The position numbers were made by a program, and so were the translations under genes. A DNA stretch of 64,000 nucleotides, taken from contig NC_013132.1 of NCBI RefSeq assembly GCF_000024005.1, positions 2,970,001 to 3,034,000 on the forward strand, given 5' to 3'. Every line of letters begins with the position of its first letter. The stretch's first letter is position 1. The notes under the pieces were generated by a model. The model saw only the letters and a list, made by a program, of their open reading frames with translations, did no database searches and was not told the DNA's origin. This document shows positions 43,101 through 50,009 of this stretch, one piece after another. This DNA comes from Chitinophaga pinensis DSM 2588 (GTDB lineage: Bacteria > Bacteroidota > Bacteroidia > Chitinophagales > Chitinophagaceae).

Positions 43101-43605
43101 ACAGGTTACCATAATTGGCCAATGCCCATGCCTCGTCCCTGGCTCTGACGTCCAGCAATCTTGTGAGTCCGGCGTTAATGGCTGCCTGCTCAATATCCGC
43201 AGGAATAGCTACGGCATTCATCACACCTGCCAGGGAAATGGCCACATTGGTAGAACGGTCTTTCTGGTTACAGAGAATGTAGCCGGAGAGCCTGTTGGCG
43301 AAGAAGGCAAGGAGTCCAGGGAAGTTGTTGTAATAAGCGTCATTGACTTTAATACCTGCTTTCTCTACGAGTGCGCGGTGGCCGGACAGGTCGCGCAGGA
43401 TGGCAGGTTTGGTTTGTGCGATCACACCCTGCAGTGTTTGCAGTGCGACGCGTTCGGAGACAGTATAATTCTCGGAAGTGAGAAATACACTGTCGGGTAC
43501 AGCAGATACCGGATAAGGACTGCCTGGTACACGTAGTGTCTGTGCCTGTGACAAGAGCACGGGCAGGCATACGACAAGTAGCGTGTAAAGGATTTTCTTT
43601 TTCAT
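40180..43605 (-). CDS. Large secreted GxGYxYP/PA14/crystallin/ricin protein with T9SS tag
   Basis: 1141 residues, exported by signal peptide (MKKKILYTLLVVCLPVLLSQA). Domain order as I read it: GxGYxYP-type region (22-515, with GVHTVCFVITDGDNVQWLL and FAFGWTISP-like strands); PA14 domain 1 (517-655, GLKAEYYAGYHKD, PYTFHVYSDDGVKL); beta/gamma-crystallin-like module (665-757, VTVYENAQYGGF, VVLFEHENFAGDS); ricin-type beta-trefoil (757-900, NLFLDVRGG, QxW-like repeats); PA14 domain 2 (902-1040, TYTFYMTSDNGRRLWVN); type IX sorting domain (1060-1141, LLYPNPAQSSVRL, LPTGVYLIQL). PA14, crystallin and trefoil modules usually bind carbohydrate. It is probably a surface-attached or released glycan-acting protein; catalysis is not proven. 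Confidence 0.85.
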   Translation of the reverse strand: MKKKILYTLLVVCLPVLLSQAQTLRVPGSPYPVSAVPDSVFLTSENYTVSERVALQTLQGVIAQTKPAILRDLSGHRALVEKAGIKVNDAYYNNFPGLLAFFANRLSGYILCNQKDRSTNVAISLAGVMNAVAIPADIEQAAINAGLTRLLDVRARDEAWALANYGNLFSKQIATYQQSSDDRVSFMGDYSAYTKAFQFWDNSPTGSIANSAYNRMNKGATFFGWGPEEYGTVEQLSLKSMSIIPSDWAANLSTLSNIPAKTKVFKQKEPIKPFEVKTGVHTVCFVITDGDNVQWLLGSHDNINNWNNPARAHVNLGWTISPSLAELAPAVYEKYVDNCLTTPDGRNVLIAGPSGKSYFFPGRMPDADLETESKLLNSYMKKADLRIVNIIDADDSDNDPSSYLKQDNIDALFYYSYGANYTGRHGQIDWYNDKPSIGGRYTLWGTLSSPQSLANQLNQASTNINSADGYSLVSVHIWSRDVDDVQDCINRLGPNVRVVAPDEFVWLIRKNLRNLPVGTGNGLKAEYYAGYHKDVLKYTQTDGNVDFDWGNGSPDQAQLGVNQFSVKWSGQVQPLYSEPYTFHVYSDDGVKLTVNGQTLINDYETQGAYTRTGTITLIAGQKYNIELEYGEGNGDAFCHLQWSSTSQARQAIPKAQLYSRPDTSNGPVTVYENAQYGGFHAGLPIGAYKLAGLQLKGIQNDEISSIKVAEGYKVVLFEHENFAGDSIVITANSPSLGSSWDEKASSVKVLANGNPNLAGSYTIRHVASNLFLDVRGGLGSTGDGSPIQLWTGTNAANQTFTLKHLGEGRYTITAYHSAKSLDIPQSSMDEDVSLWQWTSQDAANQQFIAIAADSGYYKFISALSGKVLATLNNSTAPEAKVVQHTGNGQASARWQLLSVPTVGNGNGLSGNYYNGKNFETFVFSRVDKTIDFDWGEGAPGTGITNDSYSIRWTGKVEPRYTGTYTFYMTSDNGRRLWVNNQLIIDKWLSDWDIEYSGTINLVAGQQYDIKVEYFEDFGGANCKLSWSGSNQGKEIIPRNQLYATSAALTAANLALAGKDAHTMEKNILLYPNPAQSSVRLQFNAKQARMSIFDAVGRQVAPARIVYAGQSIDVSNLPTGVYLIQLDINGTKTVKHLVKSAE

Positions 43606-43805
43606 GATGGAATTGATTTGGGTTTTGCTTACATGAGTACTGAACGTGAAAATAAACCGGACTTGTAGTGGAATGGGTTGATGTAGTTTTCAGCTATTGC
43701 GAGCTACGGGGCGGGTTTGCACACACTAATATAGTGAGGAGTCTGTGTATTTCATAGCGGGAAGAAAAAAGTTTTTGAAAAGGTAACCAGCATGGCTGGA
43801 TATAT

Positions 43806-43836
43806 AAAAGGCGCTGCCTGAGTAGCAACGCCTTTT
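43806..43836. terminator. Terminator between ankyrin gene 1 and the GxGYxYP gene
   Basis: Stem AAAAGGCG/CGCCTTTT extended by TGC/GCA past one mismatch. It is symmetric enough to act in both directions. It serves the minus-strand ankyrin gene ending at 43892. Between 43837 and 43891 TGTCCT occurs four times; otherwise the 286-bp gap holds nothing recognised. Confidence 0.7.
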
Positions 43837-43891
43837 AGTTGTGTCCTGGTTCTTTTGTCCTATGTTTCTGTGTCCTGTGTCCTTGTGAGAA

Positions 43892-44362
43892 TTAAAGCGG
43901 TTTGGGGATGGCCGTCTTTTTGGGAGACAACATACGGGAGAATAATCCCATGACCATTTTTATTTTCATACTGAATTTTTTCTTGAGTGGATTCGCGCCA
44001 TTGTCCAGTAAAAGATCTACTATATTGTGATGTCCGAAGGTAGCTGCATAAGTCAATGCCGTTGCTCCATGGTCTGTTTCTGTCGCGACAGAAGCACCTT
44101 TTTTCAGCAGCAGTTTTACAATGTCCGCGTGTCCTTTGAAGCAGGCGCCCATTAATGCGGTATGTCCAAGATTGTCTGTCAGTTCCACTTTTGCACCTGC
44201 TTTCAACAGGTAAGCTACCGCGTCGCTGTGATTGTAGTAGGCAGCAATGATGAGGGGTGTAGATGCCCTGTCGTCTCTTGCGTTCAGCAATCCGTCAGTT
44301 ACAAATTCTTTTAGGAGAGATACGTTATTGGTTCTTGCCGCTTCGAATACGTCTATCATCAT
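43892..44362 (-). CDS. Ankyrin-repeat protein 1
   Basis: 156 residues with four ankyrin units (for example STPLIIAAYYNHSDAVAYLLKAG, HTALMGACFKGHADIVKLLLKKG, ATALTYAATFGHHNIVDLLLDNG) and a basic C-terminal tail KKKFSMKIKMVMGLFSRML. There is no signal peptide. It is a clear paralogue of the protein at 45712-46179 (both begin D-V/I-FEAARTNN). Ankyrin proteins beside peroxide-response genes, such as catalase-linked AnkB of Pseudomonas, support catalase function; a similar role is possible. An OxyR-like box lies 238 bp upstream, with a repeat element inserted between. Confidence 0.88.
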   Translation of the reverse strand: MMIDVFEAARTNNVSLLKEFVTDGLLNARDDRASTPLIIAAYYNHSDAVAYLLKAGAKVELTDNLGHTALMGACFKGHADIVKLLLKKGASVATETDHGATALTYAATFGHHNIVDLLLDNGANPLKKKFSMKIKMVMGLFSRMLSPKKTAIPKPL

Positions 44363-44399
44363 AACAAATCTTTTCTGTTGATTATATAATTAGTCTGTG

Positions 44400-44481
44400 T
44401 ATAGTCTGACTATACTTATCCTCCGTTAGTGCTGCGTTTTTAACGTAAGTCTAACGAAAGATAACTATACTCAGACTATAG
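44400..44481. repeat. TATAGTC-ended inverted-repeat element, copy B
   Basis: Begins TATAGTCTGACTATA (44400-44414), ends TATACTCAGACTATA (44466-44480). Its reverse complement contains CGTTAGACTTACGTTAAAAA and CGCAGCA, lining up with copy A (5951-6030) over the full length. It lies between ankyrin gene 1 and its OxyR-like box. Confidence 0.8.
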
Positions 44482-44599
44482 CATAACCGGTAATAAGCTT
44501 GTCTGCAATTGACATTTTAAACCTTCGTTAATGCTATCGGTTTGCAATATTATTTATTAAAACGATGTATTTAACTCGTATAAATTAATATCATAGCCA

Positions 44600-44614
44600 A
44601 TAGATTTTGTCTAT
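44600..44614. promoter_or_regulatory. OxyR-like box upstream of ankyrin gene 1
   Basis: ATAGATTTTGTCTAT fits ATAG-N7-CTAT with one departure from the ATAGnTnnnAnCTAT pattern. The flank TAATATCATAG on its left also precedes the box at 46252-46266. Confidence 0.5.
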
Positions 44615-44657
44615 TTGCATTGTATTTTATATAAATGTTATTGATTTTCCCGGTCTC

Positions 44658-45593
44658 TTACGCCTCTATCAGCTCCTTCTTTGTTTTGCTTTTCAGTCTG
44701 GGAGGTACCAGTGAAATGACTTCCGTTTTCAGTGCCTCAATCATTCTTTTCTTCGCAAAGTTCTTCATGGTAATCAGACCAATTTCCCTTGCTGGTTCGG
44801 GTGACTGGAAATATCTCAACTTTTGTTGCTGTTCCTCACTCAGATCGTCCAGGGCCAGTTCGGGCAGAATGGTAGCGCCGTTATTTTCATCCACCATACG
44901 CTTTAAAGTCTCAATGCTACCGGTGTTGTATTCATAGTGCTGAGAACCACGGGTTGTTTTTCGATGCTGACAGATGTTCAATACCTGGTCGCGCATACAG
45001 TGACCGTCGTTTAATATCCACAGTTCTTCCACATTGATGTCTTCCGGTTTGAGCTTCTTCTTTTTGGCCAGCTGACTTTCTTCAGACACATAAGCGACAA
45101 AATTCTCATAGAATAATGTCGTCTCTTTCAGCTGGGGATCATGGAGTGGTGTGGATACGATGCCACAGTCAATTAAACCCAGTTTCAGCTGTTGCATGAT
45201 CTGTTCTGTGTTTTGTTCCCATACCAGGAGTTTGACCGCCGGGTATTTTTCTATGAAACGGGTAATGATTTTGGGGACGATGTAAGGTGCAACGGTTGGA
45301 ATAATACCGATCTTGAGTTCACCGGAGAGTTCTTTATTCCTGTCGGAAACGAGGTCCTGTATTTTCTGATATTCAGCCAGCAGTACACGTGCCTGTGCAA
45401 TGATTTCTATTCCTACTTCGGTAGGAGTAACCGGTGATTTACTGCGGTTGAATATTTTTACACCGAGTGAATCTTCCAGTTTCTGGATCTGCATACTCAG
45501 CGTAGGCTGCGTAACATAGCAGTTCTTTGCTGCCAGGTTAAAACTGCGGTAGGTATCTACGGCAACGATATATTCAAATTGAACGATGGTCAT
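44658..45593 (-). CDS. oxyR: Peroxide-sensing LysR-type regulator OxyR
   Basis: 311 residues from ATG 45593 (MTIVQFEYIVAV); the longer frame start at 45656 is not a LysR start. The N-terminal HTH is FNLAAKNCYVTQPTLSMQIQKLEDSLGVKIFNRS. The decisive feature is DGHCMRDQVLNIC: the two cysteines, near residues 198 and 207, match the redox pair of E. coli OxyR (C199/C208) in sequence context and spacing. Peroxide forms a disulfide that switches the tetramer to activate antioxidant genes. It lies between two paralogous ankyrin genes on the same strand. Confidence 0.92.
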   Translation of the reverse strand: MTIVQFEYIVAVDTYRSFNLAAKNCYVTQPTLSMQIQKLEDSLGVKIFNRSKSPVTPTEVGIEIIAQARVLLAEYQKIQDLVSDRNKELSGELKIGIIPTVAPYIVPKIITRFIEKYPAVKLLVWEQNTEQIMQQLKLGLIDCGIVSTPLHDPQLKETTLFYENFVAYVSEESQLAKKKKLKPEDINVEELWILNDGHCMRDQVLNICQHRKTTRGSQHYEYNTGSIETLKRMVDENNGATILPELALDDLSEEQQQKLRYFQSPEPAREIGLITMKNFAKKRMIEALKTEVISLVPPRLKSKTKKELIEA

Positions 45594-45711
45594 ATATGAT
45601 CTGTCATTTATCCGGGAGACAATACGGTCGCCTGGCTGCAAAGTTCCTGATAGCACCTGTGAAAGGGAATATCAAAAAGTGTAAAATGGTTGCCAATAAA
45701 TGCAGCGTTGT

Positions 45712-46179
45712 TTATTGTCTGGTTGCGGCAACCAATGTTTCATACCCGGCAGGATTCTCCTGTAGCTGGGCGTAGTCTATCGGATTTCTACCAAATTTGT
45801 CCTTCTTCAACGGCGAAGCCCCATGTTTCAGCAATAGAGGAATGAGCTCATTCCTGCCGAAGGTGGCTGCGAAGGTCAGTGCCGTAGCCCCGTTACCATT
45901 TTCTGCGTCCACAGCGGCGCCATGTTCCAATAGTATTTTAGCGATCCCGGTATAGCCCTTGAAACAGACACCCATCAGCGCCGTATTCCCCATAGTATCC
46001 TGTATCTCTGTATTAGCGCCTGCATCCAGCAGGGCGCTTACAGCGGCTGCATGGTTGTAATAGGTGGCAATGATCAGAGCGGTGGAACCACGGGAGTCTT
46101 TGGCATTGATCTGTTCAGGTGTAAGAAAACCCTCCAGGGCGGCTATATTATTAGTTCTTGCTGCTTCGAATATGTCCAT
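45712..46179 (-). CDS. Ankyrin-repeat protein 2
   Basis: 155 residues, four ankyrin units (STALIIATYYNHAAAVSALLDAG, NTALMGVCFKGYTGIAKILLEHG, ATALTFAATFGRNELIPLLLKHG), ending PIDYAQLQENPAGYETLVAATRQ. No signal peptide. Paralogue of ankyrin protein 1, placed directly upstream of oxyR on the same strand (118 bp gap), so the two may be cotranscribed. A consensus-quality OxyR-like box starts 73 bp upstream of its ATG. Confidence 0.88.
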   Translation of the reverse strand: MDIFEAARTNNIAALEGFLTPEQINAKDSRGSTALIIATYYNHAAAVSALLDAGANTEIQDTMGNTALMGVCFKGYTGIAKILLEHGAAVDAENGNGATALTFAATFGRNELIPLLLKHGASPLKKDKFGRNPIDYAQLQENPAGYETLVAATRQ

Positions 46180-46251
46180 GGTCTGATGATTTGAAGCAAT
46201 ATTAGACCTTACTGGCTGATTATGGAGAGGAATAGGATAATATCATAGGCT

Positions 46252-46266
46252 ATAGATGAAATCTAT
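46252..46266. promoter_or_regulatory. OxyR-like box upstream of ankyrin gene 2
   Basis: ATAGATGAAATCTAT matches ATAGnTnnnAnCTAT at every fixed position. TAATATCATAG on its left is shared with the box at 44600-44614. Confidence 0.6.
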
Positions 46267-46369
46267 TGATTTTTACTCTCCTGATAGTTGGTAACTATAA
46301 ATAGCAGGGTTATTCAAATGCATATAGATTGACATATGATTTTATCGCTCTTTATTCGCGGCTGCAGGT

Positions 46370-46442
46370 TGAGATGTGGTCGAATCTGGAATGACGCCCC
46401 CTTGCAACGGGGGAAAAATAAGTTCGAATCTTATCTTCTCTC
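46370..46442 (+). tRNA. tRNA-Cys(GCA)-like, acceptor stem imperfect
   Basis: Folds with canonical lengths: anticodon stem CCCCC/GGGGG around TTGCAAC (anticodon GCA), T arm ATAAG-TTCGAAT-CTTAT, 3-bp D stem GTC/GAC. Acceptor pairs 1:72 and 6:67 are T-T mismatches. It may be a degenerate or unusual tRNA. Confidence 0.5.
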
Positions 46443-46452
46443 CTGCACATAC

Positions 46453-46524
46453 AGGAGGATAGTTCAATTGGAAGAATGCTGGTCTCCCAGTCCAGGGACG
46501 TAGGTTCGAACCCTGCTCCTCCAC
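46453..46524 (+). tRNA. tRNA-Gly(CCC)-like
   Basis: Acceptor GGAGGA/TCCTCC (6 bp, with A-A at 1:72), D arm GTTC/GAAT around AATTGGAA, anticodon loop CTCCCAG (CCC), anticodon stem with one T-T pair, T arm GTAGG-TTCGAAC-CCTGC. It is 10 bp after the first tRNA-like gene. Confidence 0.5.
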
Positions 46525-46555
46525 AGATAACCGCTTCATCTTTACCTATTATATC

Positions 46556-46628
46556 GAAGGGATAGCTCAATTGGAAGAGCGCCGCCCCGGCACGTCGGAG
46601 AATGCAGGTTCGAAGCCTGCTCCCTTCG
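46556..46628 (+). tRNA. tRNA-like gene, nominal anticodon GGC with C33
   Basis: Perfect acceptor GAAGGGA/TCCCTTC, D arm GCTC/GAGC and T arm GCAGG-TTCGAAG-CCTGC. The anticodon arm CCGCC-CCGGCAC-GTCGG has one mismatch and C instead of the universal T at position 33. It would read Ala codons if functional. Confidence 0.5.
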
Positions 46629-46809
46629 CTCTTATTATCTGCTGACGATCAATTTCATACAATCTCCTCTTTTTAAACATTATCGTGCGATCAGCTGTTA
46701 AATAAATAATCCCGATTAACCAGTTACCATCATCCTGGAAATAGACTGACCTACAGTTTACACCTACATTTTTATACCGGAACAGTAGATCCGGTGACCG
46801 CATCCGTTT

Positions 46810-47496
46810 ATGAAAAAGCTTTTATTCCTGATAGTGACGTTCCTGGCAGCCCCTTCGTTTGCGCAGGATAATAGTACGCTTCATCAGTACGATATGCATC
46901 TGCAGCAAAAGATCCGCAGGGTGGACGATCTTATCCGGCAAAGGATACTACGCTCATTGAACAGACTGATTGTAGATGAACAGCGTATGAAAAAGCGTCT
47001 GATGAAGTCTGACGTCGCTGCTGCCCAGCGTATTTTCGATATGGGTATCGATAGTATGGTTGCTTTCAGAGCCCGCTCTGAAAAACTGGCTGTAGTTACC
47101 GGAGAGATAACGCATAGCTACAATAGTTATCTTGATACCTTGCAGGTAGCTGCCAGATTTCTTTCGTCTTCCAGGGAATTACGTCGGTATGTGGATCAGT
47201 TACGCAATGCTGTTGGCATATCTGAGCAGATAGGTGACTATCTTTATAAGCGTCAGTATGTGCTGAAGGAACAGTTATCACCGTATCCTTCATTTACAAA
47301 AGACCTGCAACGCCTGAATAAACAGGCATACTATTACCGGGCACAGATCAGAGAGCTGAGCTGTACTATCCTGGAAATGGGGCAACCGGAACTACATATG
47401 ATGTCATTATTGCGGGCATCATCCACATTCAGGGATTTCTTTAAGCAACACTCTGTCCTGGCAGGCGTACCCGCTGTCTCCTTCAACAATGACTAA
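46810..47496 (+). CDS. Secreted helical protein of unknown function
   Basis: 228 residues with signal peptide MKKLLFLIVTFLAAPSFAQ. The mature part is almost wholly alpha-helical, rich in Arg/Lys/Gln/Glu with heptad-like spacing (LQQKIRRVDDLIRQRILRSL, LQRLNKQAYYYRAQIREL), so a periplasmic coiled coil is likely. Only one Cys (ELSCTIL). It is convergent with the TlpA-like gene, 8 bp apart. I do not recognise a family. Confidence 0.65.
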   Translation: MKKLLFLIVTFLAAPSFAQDNSTLHQYDMHLQQKIRRVDDLIRQRILRSLNRLIVDEQRMKKRLMKSDVAAAQRIFDMGIDSMVAFRARSEKLAVVTGEITHSYNSYLDTLQVAARFLSSSRELRRYVDQLRNAVGISEQIGDYLYKRQYVLKEQLSPYPSFTKDLQRLNKQAYYYRAQIRELSCTILEMGQPELHMMSLLRASSTFRDFFKQHSVLAGVPAVSFNND

Positions 47497-47504
47497 ATGG
47501 ACAT

Positions 47505-49109
47505 CTATTCCTTTTCCAGCCGGAGCAACTGTTCCTTCACCTGGTCATTTTGTGTCCAGATAAAATTCTTGTTGATGATTGTCCCGCGTTTGTCTACAAT
47601 GGCATAGTGGGGGATGCCTACTATATTAAACATACCTGAAAGTTGATTAAACTGATCTGTACTCAGGCGGTAATGTTCTCCTTTGATACCTGGCATAATA
47701 ACGTCATAACTTTTCTCCGGAGAAGAAGTATTCGTGATATAGAGAAACACAATGTTCTTGTCGCCTGCCAGTTCTTCTTTTAATGGTGCAATTCTTTTAA
47801 TGGCATCCATACAGGGACCGCACCAGGTGGCCCAGAAGTCTATGAAAATAACCTTCCCTTTATACTTCTCTAATATTGTTGTGAGCATACTGTCATTGGC
47901 TGTCGTTGCAGCTAACTGATTGTAGCTATAGCCTTTTTGTGTTTTTGCGTTCCTGATACTTTCTTTTATGGTGTTGTCAAGCGTATAGACATCTGCTAAG
48001 AGAAAAGGGTTTTTGACGTTTGATTTTATAGTTGCCAATTTTTCTGCCGACAAGGTGTCTTTATTTATATCCATCTCGCGTGTGATCGACTGTAGATACA
48101 CAATGTCTGTTTCCATGGAGGAAGAAACGGGTAATAGCTTTTTAAATACGACAGGCCTTGCTCTCTCCAGTGCGCCCGGGATTGTTGCATTACGGGCAAT
48201 CATTTCCTCATAGTGATTGATCGTGTTTTTAATGCCGAGGTCTGAGGTATCTTTTGTTTTGAGTATTGCAAGTTCTTTTTCATAGTCTGCACCTTCCGTA
48301 CGGGCCTGATCATATACAGGCTCCATATACATCAGGCGGTTGATCAGTATAAAATAGTTATAGGACCTTAATGCTAAAGGATCATTGTATTTTAATTCTT
48401 TTAGAAAACTATAATAACTGCTATCTGGTTTTACAGGTTTTGATAGCGGTTGTTTATTGTCAAAGGACAACTTGTTGACGTGGCGGTAGGCGGACTCCAT
48501 CATGTGCCTGTAGAATATCAGGAGATCTGCCGTGCTATATTTTACATTCCGTTGTGCGAGGTCGTAAGCGGTTTTATTAAATGCGCCTTTCTTAGCAATA
48601 CTATCAATCTGTGATAGTTTGCGTTGTTGTATCTGTTGAAAATAGAGTTTGTATTGTTCGGGCGTCATACTATATATCGCTTTATCAATGGCATCCCAGT
48701 CAAAGTCCATCAATATGGGTCTTACTTTGTTGATGTCATTATTGACTGTTGCAGGTACACCCTTAAAAACAGAAGTTACAGCAGAGGGGGAGGTGATATC
48801 GAAATTCTGAATGAGTTCTTTGCCTGGTTCAAGATAAATGGGGCTGTTGAAAAAAGGAAAACCGACCCAGACCTCCTGCTCTCTGGTTAAGGGAAGAGCT
48901 ACCTCAAATGTTCCATCAGCCGCAATGTTGATAAGGTAGCTGCTATACAGTCCCGTAACTGCATTGTTATTAGATAGCTGTACTGTTTTGAAACCCATGT
49001 CCGGATGATATCCTTTAATAGTTCCTGAATAACGTGTGATTTTTGATTGGGCTGATATTGTCAGCGTATAGCATAATAATAAGTAAACAAACGCGAGTGT
49101 CTTTTTCAT
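47505..49109 (-). CDS. TlpA-like thiol-disulfide oxidoreductase with long N-terminal domain
   Basis: 534 residues from ATG 49109 (MKKTLAFVYLLLCYTLTISA, a signal peptide); a longer in-frame start at 49178 has no signal character. The C-terminal 150 residues are a thioredoxin fold: KVIFIDFWATWCGPCMDAIKRI (CxxC near residue 426), then VGIPHYAIVDKRG. The 380-residue N-terminal part starts with a beta-rich segment (YSGTIKGYHPDMGFKTVQLS) and continues with helices, as in Bacteroidota redoxins of unknown partner. It reduces or forms periplasmic disulfides. It is divergent from the Cys-rich peptide cluster. Confidence 0.85.
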   Translation of the reverse strand: MKKTLAFVYLLLCYTLTISAQSKITRYSGTIKGYHPDMGFKTVQLSNNNAVTGLYSSYLINIAADGTFEVALPLTREQEVWVGFPFFNSPIYLEPGKELIQNFDITSPSAVTSVFKGVPATVNNDINKVRPILMDFDWDAIDKAIYSMTPEQYKLYFQQIQQRKLSQIDSIAKKGAFNKTAYDLAQRNVKYSTADLLIFYRHMMESAYRHVNKLSFDNKQPLSKPVKPDSSYYSFLKELKYNDPLALRSYNYFILINRLMYMEPVYDQARTEGADYEKELAILKTKDTSDLGIKNTINHYEEMIARNATIPGALERARPVVFKKLLPVSSSMETDIVYLQSITREMDINKDTLSAEKLATIKSNVKNPFLLADVYTLDNTIKESIRNAKTQKGYSYNQLAATTANDSMLTTILEKYKGKVIFIDFWATWCGPCMDAIKRIAPLKEELAGDKNIVFLYITNTSSPEKSYDVIMPGIKGEHYRLSTDQFNQLSGMFNIVGIPHYAIVDKRGTIINKNFIWTQNDQVKEQLLRLEKE

Positions 49110-49649
49110 TTCAGGTATTGTAAAGGGTGAAGGAAAAGAAGGATATTTTTTATTTGTGTCACAATAAAAAAGAAACATCCGTCTTTCATCTATTCTACGT
49201 GGTTATAGACAAGATTGCTCAAAAAATATAAATTATCTACTTGTTTAATTAAAATTTGTTACCTACTTTTAATCTGATTTTAAAACCCTGAGGAAAGAAG
49301 AACCCCTTTCCAACGTAAACGATACCATTGATTTTTTACGACCAGATGTGCTAAAGAGAAGTCCATACAGTTCCACGGAATCCCAGGCGGACACGACATT
49401 CTGATGGTCATTCCATTAAATCACTTACCAAAGGGAGTATCTCCTTAACATTTAAAAAAACAGCGAAAAGAAAATGTCCTGATTTTTAAAATCCATTAAT
49501 GTATCAAGGATAAATAATTGAGGTCATTACATGACATGTAATGAATAGGTACTTTGTTAGCCGGGTATCTGAGGTATGCTGCGATCATATCCCTCAGTAT
49601 AGACCATCGTATGCAATTAACCAATTTTCCACATTTTAAATCGTTAACC
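49110..49649. other. 540-bp AT-rich intergenic region before the peptide gene
   Basis: Divergent promoter region of the TlpA-like gene and the peptide cluster. It contains the long palindrome at 49524-49544, a TACTTTG element right after it, and a short GGAG/CTCC hairpin near 49434. I see no credible ORF. Confidence 0.6.
49524..49544. promoter_or_regulatory. 21-bp perfect palindrome upstream of the peptide gene
   Basis: Arms TCATTACATG and CATGTAATGA around a single A, 106 bp before ATG 49650. A TACTTTG sequence (49550-49556, near the TAnnTTTG type) follows. It is a strong operator candidate; the protein that binds it is unknown. Confidence 0.55.
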
Positions 49650-49895
49650 ATGAGAAAAAAAATCTATGGCGCGCTCGGCGTAGCGGCACTTGCATTGGCT
49701 GCATTTCTTACTACTAACACTTCAAGTTCAGCATCTGATACCACGCTGTTCAGCTTATTTAAAATCAACGCTGCAAACGCAGAATGTTGCAGTACCCCTA
49801 TTAACAATGGTCGTTGTAGCTCATTGACTGGCAACTGTTACCCTGATGCCGGTGGTTCGAGCAACAACTGTGATTCTACAAAAGGTAACTGCTAA
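49650..49895 (+). CDS. Secreted six-cysteine peptide precursor, NVEALA-like
   Basis: 81 residues from ATG 49650. A signal peptide (MRKKIYGALGVAALALAAFL) leads to a Thr/Ser-rich stretch, then TTLFSLFKINAANAECC, which resembles the NVEALA region of small secreted Bacteroidota proteins. The last 37 residues contain all six Cys (46, 47, 56, 63, 74, 81) with Asn/Gly/Ser, suggesting three disulfides. ANA before Glu45 fits an A-x-A signal-peptidase site, so a mature 37-residue peptide is possible. It is the first gene of the plus-strand cluster and is followed by a stable stem-loop. Confidence 0.75.
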   Translation: MRKKIYGALGVAALALAAFLTTNTSSSASDTTLFSLFKINAANAECCSTPINNGRCSSLTGNCYPDAGGSSNNCDSTKGNC

Positions 49896-49907
49896 TCTTC
49901 AGTAAAC

Positions 49908-49963
49908 AGGGCTATCTGACCGGATCTGCATTGGCTATGGCGGTATCCGGGGCAGGTAGCCCT
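49908..49963 (+). promoter_or_regulatory. Extended stem-loop after the peptide gene
   Basis: Stem of three blocks, AGGGCTA/TAGCCCT, CTG/CAG and CCGGAT/ATCCGG, with small internal bulges and a 19-nt loop. No T-tract follows, so it may be an mRNA stabiliser/processing site giving more peptide than downstream product, rather than a terminator. Confidence 0.5.
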
Positions 49964-50009
49964 TACCTGATACGACTATCTATTTAAAAATGTATGAAAA
50001 AAGCGCCTT

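Noticed and set aside
43837..43891. Four TGTCCT hexamers in 55 bp
   Set aside because: Irregular spacing and low complexity; no array or hairpin structure beyond the neighbouring terminator.
46231..46246. A second OxyR half-box next to the one at 46252
   Set aside because: ATAGGATAATATCAT matches only the left arm and its spacing (5 bp instead of 7) does not fit the tandem OxyR pattern.
46342..46803. Minus-strand ORFs of 65-78 codons across the tRNA-like genes
   Set aside because: They are antisense to tRNA-like sequence and show the usual tRNA-shadow pattern (GFEP/LPIELS type); no start context or homologue-like composition.
49434..49450. GGAG/CTCC hairpin as a terminator upstream of the peptide gene
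   Set aside because: Short stem with a G-T pair, no T-tract, and no plus-strand gene directly before it.
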